Assembly (NCBI GenBank): GCA_011390755.1
Contig: JAABRU010000048.1
Location: 1-41,992 of the forward strand
Source of the DNA: Desulfobacteraceae bacterium
GTDB lineage: Bacteria; Desulfobacterota; Desulfobacteria; Desulfobacterales; Desulfococcaceae
Direction: 5' to 3'
Length of the DNA: 41,992 bases
The translations under genes and the position numbers were made by a program. Below are positions 14,829 to 23,316 of the stretch, in pieces. How positions within the stretch are numbered: position 1 is the stretch's first letter; each line of letters starts with the position of its first letter. A model generated the notes under the pieces. It saw only the letters and a list, made by a program, of their open reading frames with translations. It was not told the DNA's origin and made no database searches.

Positions 14829-16079
14829 ATGGACAAAATCATCATTGAAGGCGGTGTCCCCCTACAGGGACAGGTAAACATCAGCGGGGCCAAAAATGCG
14901 GCCCTGCCCATTCTGGTCTCCTCCCTGCTTACGGAAGGGCAGAATATCTATCATAATGTCCCGCAACTGCGGGATATTGACAGCATCAAGGAACTGCTTT
15001 CCTATCTCTGCGCGGATATTCAGACCGAAGGGGATACTGTAAAAATAAAGGCCGACGGCCTGTGCAAAACCGAGGCTCCCTATGATCTGGTGCGGAAAAT
15101 GCGGGCATCTGTGCTGGTTCTCGGCCCTCTGGTGGCCCGTGTGAAAAAAGCCAGGGTTTCCCTGCCGGGCGGATGTGCCATCGGCGCACGCCCCATCAAC
15201 CTGCATCTCAAAGGACTGGCCCGGCTGGGAGCCTCCATTGAACTGAAACACGGATATGTGGAAGCCAGCGCGGACCGGCTGGTCGGGGATGATTTCTATT
15301 TTGACATGCCCACTGTCACCGGAACAGAAAATATCATGATGGCGGCCGTGCTGGCCAAAGGGAAAACTGTGCTCCGCAATGCGGCGCGGGAACCGGAGAT
15401 CACAGCTCTTGCGGATGTACTCAACCGCATGGGGGCCGATGTGCAGGGGGCCGGAAGTTCTGTCATCACAATTAACGGCGTATCCGAACTTCATCCCGCG
15501 GAAGTAACGATCATTCCCGACCGGATTGAAACCGGCACCTTTATGGTGGCCGCCGCCCTTACCAAAGGGGATGTGACCATCTCCCGCTGCGAACCGGATC
15601 ACCTGCGGGCCGTGATTAACAAACTGAAGCTCACGGGAAGCGAAGTCATTGTCAAAGATAAGGAAATCCGCGTCAAAGGGCCGGACAGGATATGCAGTGC
15701 GGATATCAAAACCCAGCCCTATCCGGGATTTCCCACGGACATGCAGGCCCAGTTCATGGTGCTGATGTCGGTTGCCAAAGGGCTCAGTGTGATTTCCGAA
15801 ACCATATTTGAAAACCGTTTCATCCATGTCAGTGAACTGCACCGCCTGGGAGCCGATATCCGGATATCCGGAGACTCGGCCATTATCAAAGGCGTTCCGA
15901 CATTATCCGGCGCACCGGTCATGGCCTCTGATCTGCGGGCCAGTGCCTCCCTGATTCTGGCGGGGCTTGTGGCCGAAGGCAGCACCGAAGTCAGCCGGGT
16001 GTACCATCTGGATCGGGGCTATGAGGCCATGGAAAAGAAATTCTCTGCACTGGGTGCCCGGATTCAGCGGGTCAGATAA
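14829..16079 (+). CDS. murA: UDP-N-acetylglucosamine 1-carboxyvinyltransferase
   Basis: MurA makes the first committed step of peptidoglycan synthesis, moving enolpyruvate from PEP to UDP-GlcNAc in the cytoplasm. The 416-residue length is standard. Visible family marks are [18 protein letters not shown] with Lys22 and Asn23, [17 protein letters not shown] with catalytic Cys116 (the fosfomycin target), and [14 protein letters not shown] near residue 230. The start lacks a good Shine-Dalgarno. It is followed 13 bp later by comEC, probably in one transcript. Confidence 0.96.
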   Translation: MDKIIIEGGVPLQGQVNISGAKNAALPILVSSLLTEGQNIYHNVPQLRDIDSIKELLSYLCADIQTEGDTVKIKADGLCKTEAPYDLVRKMRASVLVLGPLVARVKKARVSLPGGCAIGARPINLHLKGLARLGASIELKHGYVEASADRLVGDDFYFDMPTVTGTENIMMAAVLAKGKTVLRNAAREPEITALADVLNRMGADVQGAGSSVITINGVSELHPAEVTIIPDRIETGTFMVAAALTKGDVTISRCEPDHLRAVINKLKLTGSEVIVKDKEIRVKGPDRICSADIKTQPYPGFPTDMQAQFMVLMSVAKGLSVISETIFENRFIHVSELHRLGADIRISGDSAIIKGVPTLSGAPVMASDLRASASLILAGLVAEGSTEVSRVYHLDRGYEAMEKKFSALGARIQRVR

Positions 16080-16092
16080 AATCTTTCCGGAA

Positions 16093-18624
16093 ATGTGTCC
16101 GGTCTCTGATATACAAAAGCCGCAGATCTTTTTCCGCCCTTTTATTCCCCTTCTTTTCAGTTTTATCTGCGGCATTCTGACGGGAGAACAGTTTCCGCTT
16201 TTCATCCCCTGGTCCGCTGTCCTCTCTTTACCTGCTGCTTCAGGGATCATTGTCTGCATCTGCCAAAACCGCTTTGCCCTGTTTTCTCCACTGCTCCTTT
16301 TTTTCTGCCTGGGATGCCTTTCCCTTTCCCACTGGGTAACCCCTTCTCTTCCTGAAAATGATATATCCCGCTATGCAAATCAGAGGTATCAGCATATCTG
16401 CGGATATGTCAGCACCCTTCCCCGCATACTGGGAAACCGGCAGAAATTTATGCTTATCCCCGAATCGCTGGGGAATGGGCATAAAAAAGTATCGGGTCGT
16501 CTGCGCGTAACCGCCTCTGTGAATGAAAAAATTCCCTCACCCGGGGATCGGATATGTTTTTCCGGGAAAATCCGATCCATCCGGAATTTCAGCAATCCGG
16601 GCGGTTTTGACTATGAACGCTATATGGCCTTTCAGTCCATACACTGTACCACTTATGCCCGCAAAGGAAGTCTCCGAATTACCGGGCATGAGGAGAAAAG
16701 CAGTTTCCGTTCTTCTCTGGAAAGCTTCCGCAGCCGCATTGCCCGCATGATACGGGAGCAGAGCAGCGGTGATGCCCAATCCCTGCTGCTGGCACTGCTT
16801 ATCGGAGATAAAAGCGGAATTTCCCATGAGCTGCGGGACAAATTTGTCCGCTCCGGCATTGCCCATCTCCTGGCGATTTCCGGACTGCATATGGGCATGA
16901 TATCCTTTATCTCCTTTTTTATATTCCGTACCATTGGCTACCGGATTCCCCGGATTCCGCCTTCGGATGCGGTACAGAAAACCGCAGCCTTCCTGTCCCT
17001 GTTCCCCCTGCTGACCTACGGCATGATTTCCGGTCTGTCCCCGGCCACACAGCGGGCCATGATGATGGTATCTCTGTGTATTGCGGCCTTTGTGCTCAAC
17101 CATGAACAGGAGAGCAGCAACACCCTGGCAGGGGCGGCCCTGCTGATTCTTATCCTTCATCCGCCCACCCTGTTTTCCATTTCTTTTCAACTTTCCTTTG
17201 CAGCCGTATGGTGGATTATTTTCGCTTTTTCCGGAGATTTTTTCCCGCCTTTCCGCTTCAAAAGCAGGATATTGGGCACGGCTTTCCCTTATTTGTCTGC
17301 TGCCCTCAAATCCTCTTTTTTTGCAATTTTGGGAACCATGCCCCTGAGCATGTATTATTTTCATCAGTTTTCCATAGCCGGTCTCGCGGCAAATCTGCTT
17401 TTTATTCCCCTCATTGCCTTTCTGGTGCTTCCCGCCGGACTTTTTGGAGTTTTTCTCTTTTTGCTCAGTCCGGATATGGCGGCATATGCCATACAGAGCA
17501 GTGCCTTTTTTCTTGATTTATCCCTGAAATGCCTGCCCCTGTTTACGGATATTCCGCTGACAGCCATGAAAACCTTCGGCCCCACGGTTTTGGAAATTTT
17601 TCTCTTTTACATGCTGCTCTGGTCTGCATGTACACTGTTTCCCGCTGCCGGAAGAAACGGAAAATTCCGGAAATATGCCCTGCCGGTGCTGACTGTTTCC
17701 CTCATCCTGCTTGCCGGAGATACGGCATACTGGCTGCATACGCGTTTTGGCAGCAAAGCACTGAGAATCACCGTCCTGGATGTGGGGCAGGGCAGTGCTG
17801 TCCTGGCAGAGTTTCCCGGCGGAAAAACCATGCTCATTGACGGCGGCGGATTTTATGATAACAAAGCCTTTGATATGGGAGCCGCTGTTGTCGCTCCCTT
17901 TTTGCGGCAGAAAAAAATCATGACACTGGATTATATGCTGCTGTCCCATCCGGAAAGCGATCATATGAACGGGCTTTTGTATATTGCACAGCATTTCCGG
18001 GTAAAAGAGTTGTGGTACAGCGGCATCCGGGCCGAAGGAAGCAATTACCGCCGGTTTATGGAAATTGTGCGGCAAAAACAGATCCATTTCCCCGATTTTC
18101 AGACCCTGCCCCGCTCCCGGATGATCCGGGGGGTGAAAGCAGAAATACTCTGGCCGCCCCGCAATCTGACAGAAATGCGGAAAAAAGAAAAATGGCTGCA
18201 CAAAGAAAATAACACCTCCCTGGTTCTGCGTCTGTCTTTCAGCGGTCACAGTTTTCTTTTTCCGGGGGATATTGAAATCAGAGCAGAAAAGGAGCTGCTG
18301 AAAATCCACGGAAAAAAACTCGCCAGCACGGTTCTGCTGGCTCCCCATCACGGCTGCGCCTCATCCAATTCTCCGGCATTTGTCCGGCAGGTAAATCCGG
18401 AAATCCTCATCATTTCTGCCGGATGGCAAAACCGTTTCCGCTGTCCCCCTGCAAAGGTTATCAAAGCCTATACAGCACTGGGATGCCGGATACTGCGAAC
18501 CGACAGAGACGGAGCCCTTTCTGTTTTCTGCCCCCCCGAAGGTGTTTTGCAGATACAGCAGGAAAGAAATACACAAAGTAAAAAGCCTTTCATTTACAAT
18601 AATCCGCAAAATATGATAAGATAA
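16093..18624 (+). CDS. comEC: ComEC/Rec2-type DNA-uptake channel
   Basis: 843 residues with the full ComEC plan. An N-terminal two-helix plus DUF4131-like region (1-200) comes first. The competence core follows (about 225-500), with LLLALLIGDKSGISHELRDK, HLLAISGLHMGMISF and many membrane helices. A C-terminal metallo-beta-lactamase-like domain comes from about 557, with VLDVGQGSAVLAE, MLIDGGG, LLSHPESDHMNGL and LLAPHHGCASSN. The protein passes single-stranded DNA across the inner membrane in natural transformation. I use ATG 16093, just after murA; the open frame extends into murA to 15967, which is unlikely to be translated. Confidence 0.9.
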   Translation: MCPVSDIQKPQIFFRPFIPLLFSFICGILTGEQFPLFIPWSAVLSLPAASGIIVCICQNRFALFSPLLLFFCLGCLSLSHWVTPSLPENDISRYANQRYQHICGYVSTLPRILGNRQKFMLIPESLGNGHKKVSGRLRVTASVNEKIPSPGDRICFSGKIRSIRNFSNPGGFDYERYMAFQSIHCTTYARKGSLRITGHEEKSSFRSSLESFRSRIARMIREQSSGDAQSLLLALLIGDKSGISHELRDKFVRSGIAHLLAISGLHMGMISFISFFIFRTIGYRIPRIPPSDAVQKTAAFLSLFPLLTYGMISGLSPATQRAMMMVSLCIAAFVLNHEQESSNTLAGAALLILILHPPTLFSISFQLSFAAVWWIIFAFSGDFFPPFRFKSRILGTAFPYLSAALKSSFFAILGTMPLSMYYFHQFSIAGLAANLLFIPLIAFLVLPAGLFGVFLFLLSPDMAAYAIQSSAFFLDLSLKCLPLFTDIPLTAMKTFGPTVLEIFLFYMLLWSACTLFPAAGRNGKFRKYALPVLTVSLILLAGDTAYWLHTRFGSKALRITVLDVGQGSAVLAEFPGGKTMLIDGGGFYDNKAFDMGAAVVAPFLRQKKIMTLDYMLLSHPESDHMNGLLYIAQHFRVKELWYSGIRAEGSNYRRFMEIVRQKQIHFPDFQTLPRSRMIRGVKAEILWPPRNLTEMRKKEKWLHKENNTSLVLRLSFSGHSFLFPGDIEIRAEKELLKIHGKKLASTVLLAPHHGCASSNSPAFVRQVNPEILIISAGWQNRFRCPPAKVIKAYTALGCRILRTDRDGALSVFCPPEGVLQIQQERNTQSKKPFIYNNPQNMIR

Positions 18625-18670
18625 TCCGGATTCAGACAGGATCAGACAGGAATGGATCATATCCTCAGCA

Positions 18671-18801
18671 GATCGGAAAGTTTTCCCCGGATACGTTTTT
18701 GTGACTGTCCCGGAGTGCAGAAATTGTATTTTTGCACGACCCCGGTTCCCGGCTCCCATGCAAAAATACAATTTTTGCACTCCTCCGGAAACTTTCCGAT
18801 C
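18671..18801. repeat. 131-bp nested palindromic element, gatcg family, copy 1
   Basis: An outer arm (gatcggaaagttttccccgg against ccggaaactttccgatc) encloses an inner, stronger stem-loop: ggagtgcagaaattgtattt against aaatacaatttttgcactcc. The same two-tier structure recurs at 23066-23198 and 28832-28964 with about 90% identity by eye. It fills the gap between comEC and the YfiR-like gene. Confidence 0.85.
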
Positions 18802-18869
18802 CAGGGATCCTGAATTCATATCCTGAAAATGAATGTGTATATATTTTTCATCCGCCCAAAGGAGGAATG

Positions 18870-19376
18870 ATGCCAAACAGAATTTTAACCCTCTGCATAT
18901 GTACTGTTTTTTTCTGCTTTGCTGCTGCTTCTTCTGCCGAAGATGCGGGTATTGCCCCGCCTCCCCTGCAGGCCGCGCTGTTCGTCAAACTTCTGTCCTT
19001 TCATCAGGGAATTGGAGGGGGGGTGCGTGTGCATGTCATGGAAGGCAGTGATTTCGCGCGGGAACTGAAAAAAGTAATCGGTGTGAAAATCGGCAAATCC
19101 TCACTGACGGAAGTCACCGAGGGAAAGCATTTTCCGGCAGAACCGCCGACAGTCCTGTATGTGGGGGACGCTGATTTGGCAAAAGAGGTGATCCGCTATA
19201 CCAGGGAAAAAAAAGTGCTCAGCATCACAGGGCTGCCGGGCCTGATTCAGAAGGGAATTACCCTGGGGGTCGGCATCAGCGGGGGGAAACCCAGAATTCT
19301 GCTGAATATCTCGGCATCAAAAGAAGAAGACATCCCCTGGGATCATGCCATACTGAAGGTTTCCACAACCTTCTGA
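18870..19376 (+). CDS. YfiR-like (DUF4154) periplasmic protein
   Basis: A 168-residue protein with signal peptide MPNRILTLCICTVFFCFAAA (cleavage near SSA). The mature chain matches the DUF4154/YfiR plan: LQAALFVKLLSFHQGIG near the start, PTVLYVGDADLAKEV in the middle, then SITGLPGLIQKGITLGVGIS and RILLNISASKEE at the end. In this family the protein often regulates a partner in the inner membrane (as YfiR does YfiN) and is encoded next to TonB receptors and sensor kinases or chemoreceptors, as here. Of two adjacent ATGs, 18870 has the better spacing from ggagg. Confidence 0.72.
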   Translation: MPNRILTLCICTVFFCFAAASSAEDAGIAPPPLQAALFVKLLSFHQGIGGGVRVHVMEGSDFARELKKVIGVKIGKSSLTEVTEGKHFPAEPPTVLYVGDADLAKEVIRYTREKKVLSITGLPGLIQKGITLGVGISGGKPRILLNISASKEEDIPWDHAILKVSTTF

Positions 19377-19463
19377 TATATAATTCTGCCGGGAATCAGT
19401 CGCTGTCCCGGAAAGGCGGAATCGTATTTTTGATTAGGGATAATCATATCAAAAGGAGGAGCT

Positions 19464-21476
19464 ATGAAAAAAGGGAGTGGACAGGGCTGTTTTTTCCGAT
19501 TGAAAGGGGGGGTATCTCTTTTGTGTTTTCTGATTTTCCCCATGCTGTCCTTTGCAGCGGAACAGGAACTCAAAACCGAGGAACTGGTGCAGATGTCTCT
19601 GGATGATCTCATGAATACAGTGGTCGTAACGGCCAGCCGCGCGGAAATTCCCCTTTCCAGAGTAAGCAAAAGTATCAGTGTGGTCAGCCGCAAAGACATG
19701 GAAGATGCCCGGCAGTATTTTCTGCCGGAAATGATAGACAATGTGCCGGGGGTGTATCTGAAACGGAACGGGGGCCCGGGCAGAATTTCCCGGATCAATA
19801 TGCGCGGGGCCAAATACCAGTACACCCAGTTTCAGTATAACGGCATTCCCTTAAAGGATGCCACGGATATTCTGAATTCTTTCAACTCCTATGTACAGGA
19901 TCTTTATGCGGGGGAGGATATTGAGCGCATTGAAGTGCTCAAGGGAAGCAACAGCACCCTTTACGGTTCCCAGGCCATGGGCGGTGTCATCAATATCATT
20001 CCCGCCAAATGGAATCAGGACCTTGTGCTGGATTCCCGCAATGAAATCGGCAGTAACAATACGGTTTTTGCTTCGGCCCGTGCCGCCTACGGAAAAGAGA
20101 ATTTTTATCTGGATATCAATCCCCTGTATTATGACACGGACGGAGAATCTTTCAGCGGCTCCCATGATTATTATTATGAAAAAAAGGGACTGAGTGCCGG
20201 AGCCGGTTATAAATTCAGCAATGGCATATCACTGGAATTCAACAGCCTGTATTCGGATACCGAGGCCCCGCTCCATGCACAGTTCCCCGGACTGGATGCA
20301 CAGCAGCGTTTGACAGGAAACCGGGCGGCAGAAGATCAGCATACGGAAAACAGTCTGTTTCTGGCCGGTCTTACCTTTGCCCACCAGGTAAATTCCGTAT
20401 GGGATTACAGTCTGAAAGCCGCATACAGTGAAACCCGAAGACATTATTTCAATTCTTCCGTATCCGCGGATAAATCCGAGTATAACGGAGATACCAGCTA
20501 TTTGGAAATGCAGCACAATCTCCGTTTTACAGACTGGATGAACCTGACTGTGGGAATGGATTATGAAAAATCGGATTATGAAAACCGGGAACCCCTGAAT
20601 GCTTTTCAGGAAATTTACGATTCCCGGATATTTTCCTATAACTGGGATTACTGGGATGCCTTCTGTATGCTCCGTTTTTCATTTCTGAATGATTCCCTTC
20701 TGCTGGATGCGGGCGGACGCTATAATGACCATGAAAAATTTGATTCCGAAACCGTGTGGGAAATGTCCGCTGCCTATATTTTCAAGGATTTCGGCACCAA
20801 AATCCACGGGCATACGGGTACAGGATACCGTACCCCGGCCCTGTATGAGGTGTACGGCGGTTATCTTTTCAACGGCGAACGGATTCCTACCGGCAATCCG
20901 GACCTGGAACCTGAAAAAAGCATCAGTTATGAAATCGGGGTGGATCAGTTTCTTTTTGACAATTCCCTCAACTTCGGTCTGACCTGGTTTCACATTGATT
21001 TTGATGATCTGGTCATTTACAGTCTCCGCTATGAAAACGGTTCGGAAGGCAGAAGCGAGGGGATTGAAACCTATGTCCATTATCAGCCCTGCCCCTATGT
21101 CCGCCTGGGCCTGGCCTATACCTATGCGGATCCGGAATATAAAGACAGCACAAGCGGAAAATGGCTGCGCGAACCCAGTTTTCCCAAAAACAAATTCAGC
21201 TTTACCACATCGCTTTACCCTTTGGAAAAACTGCGGATCTGGTTCCGTGTCATCTGGCAGGATGAAAAAATTGTCCCCCTTTATGATTCCGCTTTCAAGC
21301 AGACATTGTGGGAAGAGGACAGTGTGACGACTGTGGATGCGGCAGTATCCTATAATATTTCCGAAAACTTTGATGTGTGGCTGCGCGCGGAAAATCTGTT
21401 TGACGAAGATTACAGTGAAGGCGGGTACGCCATGCCCGGCCAGTGGATTTTCGGCGGTATCAGGCTGATGTTTTAA
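19464..21476 (+). CDS. TonB-dependent outer-membrane receptor
   Basis: The 670-residue product starts with a signal peptide (MLSFAAE cleavage region near residue 32). The segment LDDLMNTVVVTASRAEIPL precedes the plug domain (about 60-185: VSKSISVVSRKDMEDAR, NVPGVYLKRNGGPGR, IERIEVLKGSNSTLYGSQAM, GGVINII). A 22-strand-type barrel ends in GGIRLMF, a terminal Phe. The sequence GTGYRTPALYEVYGG is typical of BtuB/siderophore-type receptors; the ligand cannot be told. It follows the YfiR-like gene by 87 bp and precedes a chemoreceptor, with a good aaggagga site. Confidence 0.88.
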   Translation: MKKGSGQGCFFRLKGGVSLLCFLIFPMLSFAAEQELKTEELVQMSLDDLMNTVVVTASRAEIPLSRVSKSISVVSRKDMEDARQYFLPEMIDNVPGVYLKRNGGPGRISRINMRGAKYQYTQFQYNGIPLKDATDILNSFNSYVQDLYAGEDIERIEVLKGSNSTLYGSQAMGGVINIIPAKWNQDLVLDSRNEIGSNNTVFASARAAYGKENFYLDINPLYYDTDGESFSGSHDYYYEKKGLSAGAGYKFSNGISLEFNSLYSDTEAPLHAQFPGLDAQQRLTGNRAAEDQHTENSLFLAGLTFAHQVNSVWDYSLKAAYSETRRHYFNSSVSADKSEYNGDTSYLEMQHNLRFTDWMNLTVGMDYEKSDYENREPLNAFQEIYDSRIFSYNWDYWDAFCMLRFSFLNDSLLLDAGGRYNDHEKFDSETVWEMSAAYIFKDFGTKIHGHTGTGYRTPALYEVYGGYLFNGERIPTGNPDLEPEKSISYEIGVDQFLFDNSLNFGLTWFHIDFDDLVIYSLRYENGSEGRSEGIETYVHYQPCPYVRLGLAYTYADPEYKDSTSGKWLREPSFPKNKFSFTTSLYPLEKLRIWFRVIWQDEKIVPLYDSAFKQTLWEEDSVTTVDAAVSYNISENFDVWLRAENLFDEDYSEGGYAMPGQWIFGGIRLMF

Positions 21477-21502
21477 GAAAAATATTCTGTAAATTTCTTA
21501 TC

Positions 21503-21523
21503 GGGGCGGAAAATATCCGCCCC
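21503..21523. terminator. Short GC hairpin after the TonB receptor
   Basis: ggggcgga and tccgcccc pair around a 5-nt loop 27 bp after the receptor stop. There is no T-run, so it may be an mRNA-stabilising hairpin or a repeat fragment and not a terminator. Confidence 0.35.
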
Positions 21524-21589
21524 TGCAAATATCCTGTGGAAAAAATGGATATCCCCTGCCATGATAAGAATCCGAAGAAGGAATATCCG

Positions 21590-22954
21590 ATGAGAATCAA
21601 TACAAGTTCCGTCCGTTTCCGGCTGATGGCCCTGACATTCTGCATGGGATTTCTTATGCTGCTGTTTATCCTGGGGATTCTGCCCTACCGTCTGGAAAAA
21701 CTCACAGCGGATATTATCCGGGAAACCGCGGGTTCCGATTTTATTGTCCGTCTGCTTTCGGAAAATCTGGCCCTGGGAATGAAGGTTCGTTTTCTGGATG
21801 AGGGCGCATCCGTTGCGCAGACAATTGAAAATCTCCGCCCCGGTACAGAAGGAAATCTGATTCAGTCTGTGGCTGTTTTTGATAAAGAACTTCGTTTTGC
21901 CGGGGGCAGCAAATCCGCGGAAAAACATGGGGCTGAATACGGAAAAAGCAGCCGGATACTGGTACAGGAGGAAAAAGAGGCGATCCGCTTCTTTTCCCCC
22001 CTGAAGGATGCCCGTGAAACAGTGGGATATATGGAAATCATTTTTTCAAAAAAACAGATCATGGACAGGATGGACCATTTTTTCCATATTATCAGTCTGG
22101 CGGGGATTACGATGATTCTGCTGGGAATGGGACTGGCTTTCGGTTTTGCGGGAAATATCGTCCGGGTTGTCCGGGAAGTGTCCGACCGTATTGAGATGGG
22201 AACAAAGGAGACAGCAGATGCTTCAGAGCAGGTGTACCGGGTAAGTGCCTCTTTGGCAGACCGGACCGCGGAACATGCCGCCGCAATTGAAAAAACAGCC
22301 GCATTTGTGGAAGAAATATCGCTTATGACCCGGAAAAATGCGGATCATGCCCGGCTGGCCGATACCTGTATGAAAGAAATACAGGAGCTGGTTCATCAAT
22401 CCGACCGTTCTATGCAAAATCTGACCCGTTCCATGGATGATATTCAGAACGCGGGCGCAGAAATTTCACGCGTTGTCAAAAATATTGATGAAATCGCATT
22501 TCAGACCAATCTGCTGGCCCTCAATGCCAGTATAGAGGCAGCAAGGGCCGGGGACAGCGGCGCGGGTTTTGCGGTGGTGGCGCAGGAAGTCCGGAACCTT
22601 GCCATGCGCAGTGCCGGGGCTGCCGGAAATACAGCGGAAATGATTCAGGATACCGTGGATAAGGTAAAACGGGGAAATGAACTGCTGCATGAAACAGACA
22701 GCGGTTTTTCCCGGCTCCGGAACCGGATTACAGAAAGCATTGAGCTGGTGGGGGAAATTGCCGAAGGCTCCCGTTCCCAGTCCGAAGGTACCGGGCAGAT
22801 CAGCCGGGCCGTTACAGATGCAAGTTCTTTTACCCGGAAAAACGCGGCAGATGCCCGGGTATCCCTGAATGCATCGGAAAAAATGCTGAAACAGACAGAA
22901 AAAATGAAAAAACTGACGGATATGCTGGCGGTTCTTTCCGGAAAAAAAAAATAA
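21590..22954 (+). CDS. Methyl-accepting chemotaxis protein
   Basis: 454 residues. The first membrane helix is at about 13-32 (ALTFCMGFLMLLFILGIL), the periplasmic sensor of roughly 130 residues is Cache-like, and the second helix is near 165-188. There is no obvious HAMP domain. The signalling coiled coil peaks at the hairpin tip EIAFQTNLLALNASIEAARA followed by GFAVVAQEVRNLA, the CheA/CheW contact region. No CheR-docking pentapeptide is seen at the C-terminus. Start 21590 (gaaggaata upstream) is preferred over the longer frame, which begins inside the receptor gene. With the YfiR-like protein and the receptor it may form one nutrient-sensing unit. Confidence 0.88.
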   Translation: MRINTSSVRFRLMALTFCMGFLMLLFILGILPYRLEKLTADIIRETAGSDFIVRLLSENLALGMKVRFLDEGASVAQTIENLRPGTEGNLIQSVAVFDKELRFAGGSKSAEKHGAEYGKSSRILVQEEKEAIRFFSPLKDARETVGYMEIIFSKKQIMDRMDHFFHIISLAGITMILLGMGLAFGFAGNIVRVVREVSDRIEMGTKETADASEQVYRVSASLADRTAEHAAAIEKTAAFVEEISLMTRKNADHARLADTCMKEIQELVHQSDRSMQNLTRSMDDIQNAGAEISRVVKNIDEIAFQTNLLALNASIEAARAGDSGAGFAVVAQEVRNLAMRSAGAAGNTAEMIQDTVDKVKRGNELLHETDSGFSRLRNRITESIELVGEIAEGSRSQSEGTGQISRAVTDASSFTRKNAADARVSLNASEKMLKQTEKMKKLTDMLAVLSGKKK

Positions 22955-23065
22955 CCGGTGCCGGATCAGCTCCGCTGATTTTCTGCTGCCGGGGCATACT
23001 GCATAGGCCCCGGTTCTCCTCCGGCAGTCTGAAGTTACTGTCCCGGACATCAAAGAATGTCCGCA

Positions 23066-23198
23066 GATCGAAAAGTTTCCCCCGGATACGGTTTTACGGC
23101 TGCCCCGGAGTGCAGAAACTGTATTTCTGCACCGCCGCATCGCCCGGTTGCCCCATGCAGAAATACAATTTCTGCACTCCTCCGGAAACGTTTCGATC
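23066..23198. repeat. 133-bp nested palindromic element, gatcg family, copy 2
   Basis: Same architecture as at 18671: outer arms gatcgaaaagtttcccccgg and ccggaaacgtttcgatc, inner arms ggagtgcagaaactgtattt and aaatacaatttctgcactcc. It lies between the convergent chemoreceptor and recB genes and is followed by tactga, as is copy 3. The rest of this 362-bp gap holds a short hairpin-rich remnant (ccgctgattttctgctgccg) related to the elements at 28.5 and 29.5 kb. Confidence 0.85.
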
Positions 23199-23316
23199 TA
23201 CTGAATGTAATCAATTATCAATCCCCTTACGTTATTCTGAAAGGGATTGGCACATAAAGTTATTACATTCTTCGGTGTCCGCAGTAATAAGAAATGAATT
23301 ATCCGCGCCCTCTGTT

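Noticed and set aside
14862-15842. 326-codon open frame on the minus strand
   Set aside because: Shadow of murA; no domain or ribosome binding site.
16537-18351. Long minus-strand frames (275 and 277 codons)
   Set aside because: Shadows of comEC with low-complexity, His/Gln-rich translations.
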